Positions 25,869 through 33,941 of a stretch of 64,000 bases of DNA are shown piece after piece. The first letter of the stretch is position 1. Every line of letters begins with the position of its first letter. A program made the translations under genes and the position numbers. The notes under the pieces are model-generated. The model was not told where the DNA came from and did not search any database. It was given only the letters and a program-made list of their open reading frames with translations. The stretch comes from JBFWVD01 sp050246915 (GTDB lineage: Bacteria; Actinomycetota; Acidimicrobiia; Acidimicrobiales; Ilumatobacteraceae). The stretch covers positions 62,001 to 126,000 of the forward strand of contig JBFWVD010000005.1 of assembly GCA_050246915.1 (NCBI GenBank). Direction: 5' to 3'.

Positions 25869-26500
25869 TTGATCCGATCCACAGCTACCTGGTGCCGACG
25901 GTCGTCGAGCAGACGAACCGGGGGGAGCGGGCCTACGACCTGTACTCGCGCTTGCTGAAGGAGAACATCATCTTCCTCGGCACCCCGATCGACGACACCA
26001 TCGCCAACTTGGTGTGCGCCCAGCTCCTGCACCTCGAGTCGGAGAACCCCGAGCGGGACATCTCCATCTACATCAACTCGCCTGGTGGCGACATCACAGC
26101 GCTGTTCGCCATCTACGACACGCTGCAGTACATCAAGCCCGACATCACCACCATCTGCTTCGGTCAGGCCGCCTCGGCTGCGGCCGTGCTGCTGGCCGCT
26201 GGCACCCCGGGCAAGCGCATGGCGCTCCCGCACGCCCGCATCCTGCTCCATCAGCCCTACGCCCAGGCAGGCGGTATGGCCTCCGACGTCGAGCTGGCCG
26301 CCAAAGAGATCTTGAGAATGCGAACCCTCCTCGAGGAGATCCTGGCAGGGCACACTGGTCAGTCCGTGGAGAAGATCCACAAGGACACCGATCGTGATTT
26401 CGTGATGAGCGCCGAGGAAGCCCGCGAGTACGGCATCATCGACACCGTGATCTCATCACGAAACGCTGTCGACAACACCGGGCCGATCACGGCACACTGA
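25865..26500 (+). CDS. clpP: ATP-dependent Clp protease proteolytic subunit
   Basis: 211 aa serine peptidase that forms the two-ring barrel of the Clp protease. The catalytic triad is S104 (FGQAASAAAVL), H129 (RILLHQPY) and D178 (TDRDFVMSAEEA). The oxyanion and substrate-binding loop is NSPGGDITA. Many actinobacteria have two clpP genes in tandem; only one lies here, so a second copy may be elsewhere or absent. The start overlaps the tig stop by 4 nt, and clpX follows after 28 nt. Confidence 0.97.
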   Translation: MIDPIHSYLVPTVVEQTNRGERAYDLYSRLLKENIIFLGTPIDDTIANLVCAQLLHLESENPERDISIYINSPGGDITALFAIYDTLQYIKPDITTICFGQAASAAAVLLAAGTPGKRMALPHARILLHQPYAQAGGMASDVELAAKEILRMRTLLEEILAGHTGQSVEKIHKDTDRDFVMSAEEAREYGIIDTVISSRNAVDNTGPITAH

Positions 26501-26528
26501 CGAAACGCTGAGCTGGGGAGAACGCCGA

Positions 26529-27812
26529 GTGGCCAAGTTCGGAGAAGGCACTGAGCTGCTCAAGTGCAGCTTCTGTGGGAAGTCGCAGAAGCAGGTACGC
26601 AAGCTCATCGCCGGACCAGGTGTCTACATCTGCGACGAGTGCATCGATCTCTGCAACGAGATCATCGAAGAGGAATTGCACGAAGGTCCTGAGCTGACCT
26701 TCGAGGAGCTCCCCAAGCCTCGTGAGATCTACGACTTCTTGAACGAGTACGTGATCGGGCAGTCGCAGGCCAAGAAGATCCTCTCGGTGGCTGTCTACAA
26801 CCACTACAAGCGGATCCAGTTCGGCGCCACCGGCAACCACGGTGCCCACGACATCGAGCTGTCCAAGTCCAACATCCTCCTGCTCGGCCCCACGGGATCG
26901 GGCAAGACCCTGCTGGCCCAGACCATGGCCAAGCTCCTCAACGTGCCCTTCGCCATTGCCGACGCCACGGCGCTCACTGAGGCGGGCTACGTCGGTGAGG
27001 ACGTCGAGAACATCCTTCTCAAGCTCATCCAGGCCGCCGACTACGACGTGAAGAAGGCCGAGACGGGCATCATCTACATCGACGAGATCGACAAGATCGC
27101 CCGCAAGAGCGAGAACCCGTCGATCACCCGTGATGTTTCCGGCGAGGGCGTTCAACAGGCGTTGCTCAAGATCCTCGAAGGTACGACGGCCTCGGTGCCA
27201 CCCCAGGGTGGGCGCAAGCATCCGCATCAGGAGTTCATCCAGATCGACACCACGAACATCTTGTTCATCGTGGGTGGCGCATTCGCAGGGCTCGACAAGA
27301 TCATCGAGTCGCGTATCGGGCACAAGGGGGTCGGCTTCGCGGCGTCCATCAAGTCCAAGCAGGATCGCAACACCGGTGATCTGTTCATCGATGTCCTGCC
27401 CGAGGACCTGCTCAAGTTCGGCCTCATTCCCGAGTTCGTCGGCCGTCTGCCAGTCATCGGCGCAGTGGGCAACCTCGATCGCGAGGCGCTCATCCGCATC
27501 CTCGTCGAGCCGCGCAACGCCCTGGTGAAGCAGTACAAGAAGTTCTTCGAGTTCGAAGACGTACAGCTCGAGTTCTCGGAGTCTGCTCTCGAAGCGGTGG
27601 CCGACCTCGCGTTGTTGCGCGGCACTGGTGCTCGTGGGCTGCGGGCAATCATGGAAGAGGTGCTCCTCGGCGTCATGTACGACCTGCCCGGTCGCACCGA
27701 CATCGAGAAGGTCGTCATCGATGCCGACGTCGTGGCCAAGAAGGCCGTGCCCACGTTGGTGCCGCGGCCGGCTGCACCCAAGGTCACTCGACCGCGCCGC
27801 GCTGCTTCCTGA
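26529..27812 (+). CDS. clpX: Clp protease ATP-binding subunit ClpX
   Basis: 427 aa AAA+ unfoldase that feeds substrates to ClpP. The N-terminal zinc-binding dimerisation domain has C13-x2-C16 and C35-x2-C38 (KCSFCGKSQ, YICDECIDLC). Walker A is GPTGSGKT at residues 120-127, Walker B is IIYIDEIDKI, and sensor and arginine-finger regions follow. The C-terminal small domain contains GTGARGLRAIMEEVLLGVMY. GTG start at 26529 with a GGGGAGA ribosome site. It is third in the tig-clpP-clpX unit. Confidence 0.97.
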   Translation: MAKFGEGTELLKCSFCGKSQKQVRKLIAGPGVYICDECIDLCNEIIEEELHEGPELTFEELPKPREIYDFLNEYVIGQSQAKKILSVAVYNHYKRIQFGATGNHGAHDIELSKSNILLLGPTGSGKTLLAQTMAKLLNVPFAIADATALTEAGYVGEDVENILLKLIQAADYDVKKAETGIIYIDEIDKIARKSENPSITRDVSGEGVQQALLKILEGTTASVPPQGGRKHPHQEFIQIDTTNILFIVGGAFAGLDKIIESRIGHKGVGFAASIKSKQDRNTGDLFIDVLPEDLLKFGLIPEFVGRLPVIGAVGNLDREALIRILVEPRNALVKQYKKFFEFEDVQLEFSESALEAVADLALLRGTGARGLRAIMEEVLLGVMYDLPGRTDIEKVVIDADVVAKKAVPTLVPRPAAPKVTRPRRAAS

Positions 27813-27896
27813 TCAGTCGGCAACCAGCTCGACAGCGTCATTGGTGACGAGGTCGTAGGCGGCCTCGCGTCCGGCAGCCGTAGGCTGCCCGCCGTC

Positions 27897-29195
27897 ATGG
27901 ACATCACCGAAGCGCTGGCCTACCTCGATTCGCACACCAACTTCGAACGCTCCGGTCGCATCGACGATCCGTCGATCGCTCGCATGGAACGGTTGATGGC
28001 GGTGATGGGGGAGCCGCAGAGCGCCTATCCCGTCATCCACGTCACGGGTACCAACGGCAAGGGCTCGACCACCGCGATCATGTCGGCGTTGCTGGCCGAG
28101 TGCGGGCTGTCGGTGGGGACATACACCAGTCCGCACCTGGAGAAGATCAACGAGCGCATCGTGCGCAACGGCGAGCCGATATCCGATGACGAGTTGGCCG
28201 AGATGATCACCGCGGTGGCCGATCTCGAGCTCATCGCCGGCGTGCGGCCGAGCTACTTCGAGATCATGACCGCGGCGGCGCTGCGATGGTTCGCCGATGT
28301 AGCGGTGGACGTGGCGGTCATCGAGGTCGGGATGCTCGGTCGATGGGATGCCACCAACGTCGTGGACGCGCAGGTGGCGGTGGTGACCAACATCGGTCTC
28401 GATCACACCGAGTACGCGGGCCCGACTCGTGCCGATATCGCTCGCGAGAAGGCGGGCATCGTGAAGCCCGCTTCAACACTGGTGCTCGGTGAGACCGACA
28501 ACGATCTCGTGCCGATCTTCGCGGCGCAAGGAGCGGCACGGACCTATCACCGCGGCGTGGACTTCGATCTCATCAACAATGAACTCGCCCTCGGCGGACG
28601 GTTGCTCGACATCCGAACCCCGGGTGCCACCTATGGCGAGATCTTCCTGCCGCTCAATGGGCATCACCAAGGGGACAACTGTGCGGTGGCGCTCACTGCG
28701 GTGGAGGCCTTCTTCGATGCGCCGCTCGATCCGGAGGTGGTGGTGGCCGGATTGGAGGCGGTGCGGATGCCGGGCCGGTTCGAGGTGCTCGGGCATCAGC
28801 CGCTCGTCATCGTCGACGGTGCCCACAACCCCAGCGGGGCCGAAGTGTGTGCGTCGGTCATGGACGACGACTTCGAGCCGGCCGGAGATCGCATCTATGT
28901 GGTCGGGTTCCTCGGCGGTAAGGACCCGCGCGTGATGCTCGACGCGCTCGGCGCCGATCGGGCCCGCTTGGTGGTGTGCTGCACGCCGCCGTCGCCGCGG
29001 GCCATCCCGGCCTCCGAAGTGGCCGAAGCGGCGCGGGCGATGGGCATCGACGTGGCGGTGCACGACGACATCGGGCGTGCCTGCGATCGGGCGCTCGACG
29101 AAGCCGGCAGCGACGACGCCATCTTGGCCACCGGCTCGCTGTACGTGGCCGGTCCGGCCCGGGCGCACTTTCGCCGGCGTCTCGGTCGCCGCTGA
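27897..29195 (+). CDS. folC: Folylpolyglutamate synthase / dihydrofolate synthase
   Basis: 432 aa Mur-ligase-like enzyme that adds glutamate to dihydropteroate and folates. The P-loop is GTNGKGST (residues 51-58). YTSPHLEKINERIVRNGEPI is the folate-binding loop region, and VAVVTNIGLDHTEYAG supplies the metal-binding H. LGHQPLVIVDGAHNPSG (C-terminal domain start) has the family's D-G-A-H-N-P motif. The length is normal. The gene follows clpX after 84 nt and may be read from the same transcript. A GC-rich repeat and a long palindrome follow its stop. Confidence 0.95.
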   Translation: MDITEALAYLDSHTNFERSGRIDDPSIARMERLMAVMGEPQSAYPVIHVTGTNGKGSTTAIMSALLAECGLSVGTYTSPHLEKINERIVRNGEPISDDELAEMITAVADLELIAGVRPSYFEIMTAAALRWFADVAVDVAVIEVGMLGRWDATNVVDAQVAVVTNIGLDHTEYAGPTRADIAREKAGIVKPASTLVLGETDNDLVPIFAAQGAARTYHRGVDFDLINNELALGGRLLDIRTPGATYGEIFLPLNGHHQGDNCAVALTAVEAFFDAPLDPEVVVAGLEAVRMPGRFEVLGHQPLVIVDGAHNPSGAEVCASVMDDDFEPAGDRIYVVGFLGGKDPRVMLDALGADRARLVVCCTPPSPRAIPASEVAEAARAMGIDVAVHDDIGRACDRALDEAGSDDAILATGSLYVAGPARAHFRRRLGRR

Positions 29196-29215
29196 GCTTC
29201 GGGCCTTCCCGCGTG

Positions 29216-29335
29216 CGGCCCGCACCGCTCCGCCCCGCCTCGGTCGCCGCCCCGCCCCGCAGCACCCCGGCCCGCACCGGCCCGCACCGCCCCGCACCCC
29301 GGCCCGCGACCGCATCAGCCGCACCCCGGCCCGCA
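29216..29335. repeat. Low-complexity CCGCACC/CCCGGCC-rich stretch
   Basis: About 120 bp after folC made of irregular 7-9-bp units (CCCGCACCG, CCCCGGCCC), with almost no T. Open frames in it are compositional artefacts. It probably arose by slippage. Confidence 0.6.
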
Positions 29336-29340
29336 CCACA

Positions 29341-29385
29341 AGTTTCGAAGGTTGAGATCGCTCAGCGATCTCAACCCTCGAAACT
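29341..29385. repeat. Long palindrome, copy 1 of a dispersed family
   Basis: Stem of 19 paired bases plus one A/C mismatch and a 5-nt loop. The arms begin AGTTTCGA and GGTTGAGATCG, and their complements follow. The arm sequence is shared with 30393-30441 and, in a degraded form, 43174-43222. It lies between folC and the AbiEi-like gene. It may act as a bidirectional terminator or be a REP/MITE-like element. Confidence 0.75.
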
Positions 29386-29452
29386 CCTCGACGGGTGAGG
29401 ACGGACCCGCGACCGGCTGAGAAACATCACATGCATTTGCAACTATCGAAAG

Positions 29453-30382
29453 ATGCTCACAACAGATGCAATGATCCTGGAACTCGCTGCCCGCACTCGT
29501 GGCGTGGTGTCGAACTCGGCCTTGCGGAGTGCCAGCCTTCTCCCGGCGCAGATCCAACGTCGCCTCCGCGGCGGTTTGCTCGTGCCTGTGCATCGTGGTG
29601 TGTACCGAGTGCGCGGCGCACCCTTCGACTTCGAGGCTCGGTGCCAGGCCGCGTTGCTCACCAACTCGCGCTTGGTGGTCTCCTCCCGATCGGGGTGCCG
29701 GCTCCACGACTTCGCCACGTTGGCAACGCCGGTCGTCGAGCTCGTCACAGCGAGCACCCGCGCCCCACAAGTCGAAGGATGTCGCGTGCGCAGCACCGTC
29801 GAGTTGGATGCCTCGCATGTGATGGAGGTGCGTGGCCTGCGTGTGACCACACCGGCGCGCTCGATCTTCGACGCGGCTGCGGTCGCGGGGGCACCCACGC
29901 TGCGTCGCCTCATCCACCGCGCCGTCCACGGTCGCAAGCTGGTGCTCGCCGATCTCTGGCTGATGCTCGAAACCCTTGGGACACAAGGGCATCGAGGTGC
30001 GGCGCGACTTGAGGCGGTGATGGAGGAACTGTCCGATGGACCACCGACGGAGAGTGTGCTCGAAGACGATGTCATCGACTTCCTCGAGCGCTTCGGCTTG
30101 CCGACCCCCGAGCGACAGGTGTGGTTCACCGCCGCTGACGGGCGGCGGCTGCGCGTCGACTTCTTCTATCGAGCTGAGCGTGTGGTGATCGAGGCCGAGG
30201 GACGCCTTTGGCATTCGCATCCCGACGACTTCCAAGACGACATCGAGCGCAAGCAGATCTACGCCGAGCTCGGACTCGCCGCGGTCCCCGTCACACATTT
30301 CGACGTTCGGCGCAGGCGGGCGAGGGTCGCCGGGATCATCGCTGGGGTGCTTCGTGATCGACGGGGGCGGCTCGCTGGGTGA
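29453..30382 (+). CDS. AbiEi-type winged-helix protein with C-terminal nuclease-like (DUF559/Vsr-fold) domain
   Basis: 309 aa. The N-terminal 65 residues are a winged helix of the AbiEi antitoxin kind (LAARTRGVVSNSALRSASLL, RRGLRGG-like turn, VPVHRGVYRVRG). The middle contains VRGLRVTTPARSIFDAAA, also standard in this family. The C-terminal 90 residues resemble a PD-(D/E)xK fold (RVDFFYRAERVVIEAEGRLW, with D and E about ten residues apart, then DIERKQIYAELG). Such fusions are very common, multi-copy, single genes in actinobacteria. A toxin partner (AbiEii) is not present next to it. It sits exactly between two related palindromes, which suggests movement as a cassette or just shared terminators. 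Function unproven. Confidence 0.75.
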   Translation: MLTTDAMILELAARTRGVVSNSALRSASLLPAQIQRRLRGGLLVPVHRGVYRVRGAPFDFEARCQAALLTNSRLVVSSRSGCRLHDFATLATPVVELVTASTRAPQVEGCRVRSTVELDASHVMEVRGLRVTTPARSIFDAAAVAGAPTLRRLIHRAVHGRKLVLADLWLMLETLGTQGHRGAARLEAVMEELSDGPPTESVLEDDVIDFLERFGLPTPERQVWFTAADGRRLRVDFFYRAERVVIEAEGRLWHSHPDDFQDDIERKQIYAELGLAAVPVTHFDVRRRRARVAGIIAGVLRDRRGRLAG

Positions 30383-30392
30383 GGTGTGCGCA

Positions 30393-30441
30393 GAAGTTCC
30401 GAGGGTTGTGATCGCGCATCGATCACAACCCTCGGAACTTC
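30393..30441. repeat. Perfect 22-bp-stem palindrome, copy 2
   Basis: Two 22-nt arms (starting GAAGTTCCGAGGG and ending CCCTCGGAACTTC) pair perfectly around a CGCAT loop, 10 nt after the AbiEi-like gene. The arms differ from copy 1 by a few changes that keep pairing (compensatory T/C and A/G changes), which indicates selection on the hairpin. Confidence 0.8.
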
Positions 30442-30444
30442 CCT

Positions 30445-30550
30445 AAGGGGGAACCGGGTGGGCGGGTCTTGGGTGGGGGCCTGAGGGGGAAGCGGATGGG
30501 CAGGGGATGGGTGGGGGCCTGACGGGGAAGCGGGTCATTGGGTGGGGTGG
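30445..30550 (+). repeat. G-rich 38-bp tandem repeat upstream of ndk
   Basis: About 2.7 copies of a 38-bp unit containing GGGTGGGGGCCTGA and GGGGAAGCGG (clear copies begin at 30471 and 30509). Runs of three to five G recur along the + strand, so a G-quadruplex may form in the ndk leader or promoter region. No coding function. Confidence 0.6.
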
Positions 30551-30577
30551 GCGGCCCCCAGGTAGCCTGCGCGACCT

Positions 30578-30985
30578 ATGGATCGCACCTTCGTCATCTG
30601 CAAACCCGATGCTGTCGAGCGCGGCCTGGTCGGCGAGATCGTTGCCCGCTTCGAGCGCAAGGGTCTCAAGCTGGTCGGCGCCAAGCTCCAGGTCGCCGAC
30701 CGCGCCACCGCCGCCAAGCACTACGCCGAGCATGAGGGCAAGGGGTTCTACAACGATCTCCTCGACTTCATCACCCGTGGTCCGGCCATGTTCCTGGTGA
30801 TCGAGGGACCGCAGGACACCTGGAAGGTCGTCCGCACGATGATGGGCACCACCAACCCCCGCGAGGCCGCCCCCGGCACGATCCGCGGCGACTACGGCAT
30901 CGAGTTGACCGAGAACCTGGTGCACGGATCCGACGGACTCGAGTCGGCTGAGCGCGAGATCGGGATCTGGTTCCCCGAGCTCTGA
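30578..30985 (+). CDS. ndk: Nucleoside diphosphate kinase
   Basis: 135 aa, the usual size. It moves phosphate from ATP to NDPs through a phospho-histidine. The active histidine is H116 in the signature NLVHGSD. Also present are FVICKPDAVERGLVGEI at the start and GTTNPREAAPGTIRGDYG in the nucleotide-binding loop. It is followed after about 200 bp by the mre operon. Confidence 0.97.
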   Translation: MDRTFVICKPDAVERGLVGEIVARFERKGLKLVGAKLQVADRATAAKHYAEHEGKGFYNDLLDFITRGPAMFLVIEGPQDTWKVVRTMMGTTNPREAAPGTIRGDYGIELTENLVHGSDGLESAEREIGIWFPEL

Positions 30986-31187
30986 TCGGCGTCGGTCCGA
31001 TCGGGCCGATCCAGTCGCAGTGCGCCGCTGCGCCGGCCTCATCGGGTCGTCGCAGCGGCGTTGCAGCGCTTTCCACCCCGACACGACCACGCCGCGCGGC
31101 AGGTATGTCACGATCCGCTGGTCACGGGGTGCGGGAAGCGAACTACGCTGTGGCTTTCTTTGCGGCCCGATGTCCCTTGGAGGGCTG

Positions 31188-32228
31188 ATGTCGACTCGAC
31201 CAATCGCATCGATGATGGGCCGCGACATGGCGGTCGATCTCGGCACGGCCAACACCCTCATCTACGTGCGCGGCTACGGCATCGTGCTGAACGAACCGAG
31301 CGTGGTCGCTGTCAACGTCCGCGACAATCGTCCCCTCGCCGTCGGCATCGATGCCAAGCGCATGATCGGGCGGACGCCGGGCCACATCCAAGCCATCCGG
31401 CCGCTCAAGGACGGCGTGATCGCGGACTTCGAGATCTGCGAGAAGATGTTGCGCTACTTCATCCAGAAGGTGCACAACCGCCGTTGGGTCAAGCCCCGCA
31501 TGGTCATCTGCGTACCGTCCGGCATCACGGGTGTCGAGCAGCGAGCAGTTCAGGAAGCCGCGGAGTACGCCGGTGCGCGCAAGCCGGCCTACATCATCGA
31601 AGAGCCGATGGCAGCCGCCATCGGCGCTGGGCTCCCCGTGCAGGAGCCGACGGGCAACATGATCGTCGACATCGGTGGTGGCACCAGCGAGGTGGCCGTC
31701 ATCTCCCTCGGCGGAATCGTCACCAGCCAGAGCGTCCGGGTCGCCGGCGATGAACTCGATGACGCGATCATCCAGTTCATCAAGAAGGAGTACTCCCTTG
31801 CCCTTGGTGAGCGCACTGCTGAAGAGATCAAGTGCGCCATGGGCTCCGCGTGGCCCATGGAGGTCGAGCTGACCGCGGAGATCCGTGGCCGCGACCTCGT
31901 CACCGGTTTGCCCAAGACCATCGTCGTGTCGTCGGAGGAGATCCGCGATGCCATCGACGAACCCGTCACTGCGATCGTCGACGCGGTGAAGGCCACGCTC
32001 GACAAGACCCCACCTGAGTTGGCGGCCGACATCATGGAGCAGGGCATCATGATCACCGGTGGCGGTGCGTTGTTGCTCGGTCTCGATCGCCGGCTCGAGC
32101 ACGAGACAGGCATGCCCATCCACATCGCGGACAACCCGTTGCATTCGGTGGCCATCGGCTCCGGGCAGTCCCTCGAGCACTTCGACACCCTCCAGAAGGC
32201 GGGTCTGTTCCGCAATCAGGAGCGGTGA
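31188..32228 (+). CDS. mreB: Rod-shape-determining actin homologue MreB
   Basis: 346 aa bacterial actin. Phosphate 1 motif VDLGTANT at residues 16-23, connect/phosphate 2 motif IVDIGGGTSEVAVISLGGI, and adenosine motif ITGGGALLLGLDRRL. It polymerises under the membrane and organises side-wall synthesis with MreCD, PBP2 and RodA encoded directly downstream. The ATG at 31188 follows GGAGGG by 3 nt; an upstream open extension to 31020 is unlikely. This implies a rod-shaped or elongating cell with dispersed wall growth, unlike polar-growing actinobacteria. Confidence 0.96.
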   Translation: MSTRPIASMMGRDMAVDLGTANTLIYVRGYGIVLNEPSVVAVNVRDNRPLAVGIDAKRMIGRTPGHIQAIRPLKDGVIADFEICEKMLRYFIQKVHNRRWVKPRMVICVPSGITGVEQRAVQEAAEYAGARKPAYIIEEPMAAAIGAGLPVQEPTGNMIVDIGGGTSEVAVISLGGIVTSQSVRVAGDELDDAIIQFIKKEYSLALGERTAEEIKCAMGSAWPMEVELTAEIRGRDLVTGLPKTIVVSSEEIRDAIDEPVTAIVDAVKATLDKTPPELAADIMEQGIMITGGGALLLGLDRRLEHETGMPIHIADNPLHSVAIGSGQSLEHFDTLQKAGLFRNQER

Positions 32229-32251
32229 GCGCGCTCGCCGAGTAGCTACAC

Positions 32252-33295
32252 GTGGGTTCAAGACCTCGCATCGCGGGCCGCAGCCGCCGCACGCTGATCC
32301 TCCTCGTCCTGGCGTCGATCACTGCGCTCACGCTCGATGCGCGCGGCTCGTCGGTGGTCGACGGGCTGCGTTCCACGATCGCCGATCTGATGCGCCCGGT
32401 CACCGATGCGTTCGGGAGTCTCTTCTCTCCGGTCGAGGACGTGTGGAACGGCGTGTTCCGTTACAACGATCTCGAGAGCGAGAACGCCAAGCTGCGCGAG
32501 CAGCTCGACACCTACAAGGGCCGCGAGGCGGTCATCGCCGGTTCCGAGGCTGAGATGCAACGCCTCTACGCCCTTGTCAATTTGCCTTTCGCGGCGGACA
32601 TCCCGTCATCGGTGGCCAACGTGATCGGTGGCCGGCCGTCCAACTTCGACCAGACGATCCAACTCGATCGCGGTTCAGCCGACGGTGTGAAGGTCGGCTA
32701 TCCGGTCGTCACTGGTGGCGGATTGGTGGGGCGTGTGGAGCGGGTCAGTCGTCACTCGTGCTTCGTGCGTCTGCTCGATGACCCGGCGTTCACCGCTGGC
32801 GTGACCATCGGTGCCGACAACTCATCCCTGCTCGTCGGTCAGGGCACCGGACAGCCGTTGCTGGTGGAGTTGGCCAACAAGCCGCGTCTCGCGGCCGCTA
32901 CTGATTCGACCTCCACCACTGGTCCCGATGGTGCGGGCGCGACAACAACGACGGCAGTGTCAACGTCAATTGCTTCGAGCGTTGCCGGTCAGGGCGCAAC
33001 AACCATCGCCGGGGGCGGATCGGCGGCGCCTGATGTCACCAATCCCGATGGCACACCGGTGTCGACCACAACGACCGTGCCGGAGCCACCGGTCATCACC
33101 CGCGGCATGGTGGTGCTCACCAGCGGCCTCGATGTGAGCCTGTATCCCAAGGGCATTCCAGTAGGCACCGTCACCACGGTGGTGTCGCCCCCAGGGTCGG
33201 GGAACCTTGCGGTGACGGTGGAGCCGGCGGTCGATCTCGGTCGCCTCAGCGTGGTGAAGATCCTCCTGTACGACCCACCGGACGCCCGACCATGA
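32252..33295 (+). CDS. mreC: Rod-shape-determining protein MreC
   Basis: 347 aa. N-terminal membrane helix (TLILLVLASITALTLDA), a coiled-coil (LESENAKLREQLDTYKG, about 70-95), and then the paired beta-barrel domain (RPSNFDQTIQLDRGSADGVK, PVVTGGGLVGRVERVSRHSC). The second beta domain is interrupted by a 65-residue Thr/Ser/Ala/Gly-rich insert (about 215-285, including TTTTAVSTSI and VSTTTTV) before TRGMVVLTSGLDVSLYPKGI. The insert is not part of the core fold and would be a flexible exported loop. MreC connects MreB and PBP2. GTG start. Confidence 0.93.
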   Translation: MGSRPRIAGRSRRTLILLVLASITALTLDARGSSVVDGLRSTIADLMRPVTDAFGSLFSPVEDVWNGVFRYNDLESENAKLREQLDTYKGREAVIAGSEAEMQRLYALVNLPFAADIPSSVANVIGGRPSNFDQTIQLDRGSADGVKVGYPVVTGGGLVGRVERVSRHSCFVRLLDDPAFTAGVTIGADNSSLLVGQGTGQPLLVELANKPRLAAATDSTSTTGPDGAGATTTTAVSTSIASSVAGQGATTIAGGGSAAPDVTNPDGTPVSTTTTVPEPPVITRGMVVLTSGLDVSLYPKGIPVGTVTTVVSPPGSGNLAVTVEPAVDLGRLSVVKILLYDPPDARP

Positions 33296-33308
33296 CGGTG
33301 ATCGGCTG

Positions 33309-33824
33309 ATGCGCTCCATCCTCGACAGCGTCGCTCTGCGCACCGCGTTGGTGGCGATCGTCGTGTTGATCCTGCAGCTGACCTTGGTGCCCAACATGCA
33401 GATCGCCGGTGCGTCCGCCGACCTCATGCTGCTGTTCGCGCTGGCCGCCGCCACCACCGCCGGCCCGGACGTGGGCGCCAAGATCGCGTTCGTCTACGGG
33501 TTGGTGTTCGACCTCATGCTGCAGACGCCGTTCGGCTTGTCGGCGCTGGTGTATGCGCTCGCCGCTTACATGTTCGGCGGTGCGCTCCTGTCGATCAGCC
33601 GCACGAGTTGGCGGGTCACAGCGCTCAGCGTGGCGTTGGCCACCGCGGCCGCCGTCGGCCTCTACGCCCTGCTGGCACGGGTGTTCGGCGAACCATGGAT
33701 GACCCCAGGACGCATGGTGCGGGTGATGCTCGTCGAGGCGGCGTTCAACGTGTTCCTCGCCCCGATTGCGGTGAAGGTCTCGGAGTGGACGACCGCGGAT
33801 CTGACCCATCGGCCCGCCCGATGA
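33309..33824 (+). CDS. mreD: Rod-shape-determining membrane protein MreD
   Basis: 171 aa with five or so membrane helices (ALVAIVVLILQLTLVPNM, LMLLFALAAATTAGPDVGAK, YGLVFDLMLQTPFGLSALVYALAAYM). 'G...G...GL..D' is the family's signature turn. It is the membrane partner of MreC. It starts 13 nt after mreC, and mrdA follows after about 117 bp. Confidence 0.9.
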   Translation: MRSILDSVALRTALVAIVVLILQLTLVPNMQIAGASADLMLLFALAAATTAGPDVGAKIAFVYGLVFDLMLQTPFGLSALVYALAAYMFGGALLSISRTSWRVTALSVALATAAAVGLYALLARVFGEPWMTPGRMVRVMLVEAAFNVFLAPIAVKVSEWTTADLTHRPAR

Positions 33825-33941
33825 GCCACCGCCCATTGAGCCCGAGTCTGATGGTCCCCCGCCCGATCACGGTCACTCGCCGGTGCGCAGCAGCGACGCC
33901 GACGGGACAGGCCCGGGCGGCTTGGACCAGACTGACCAGTC

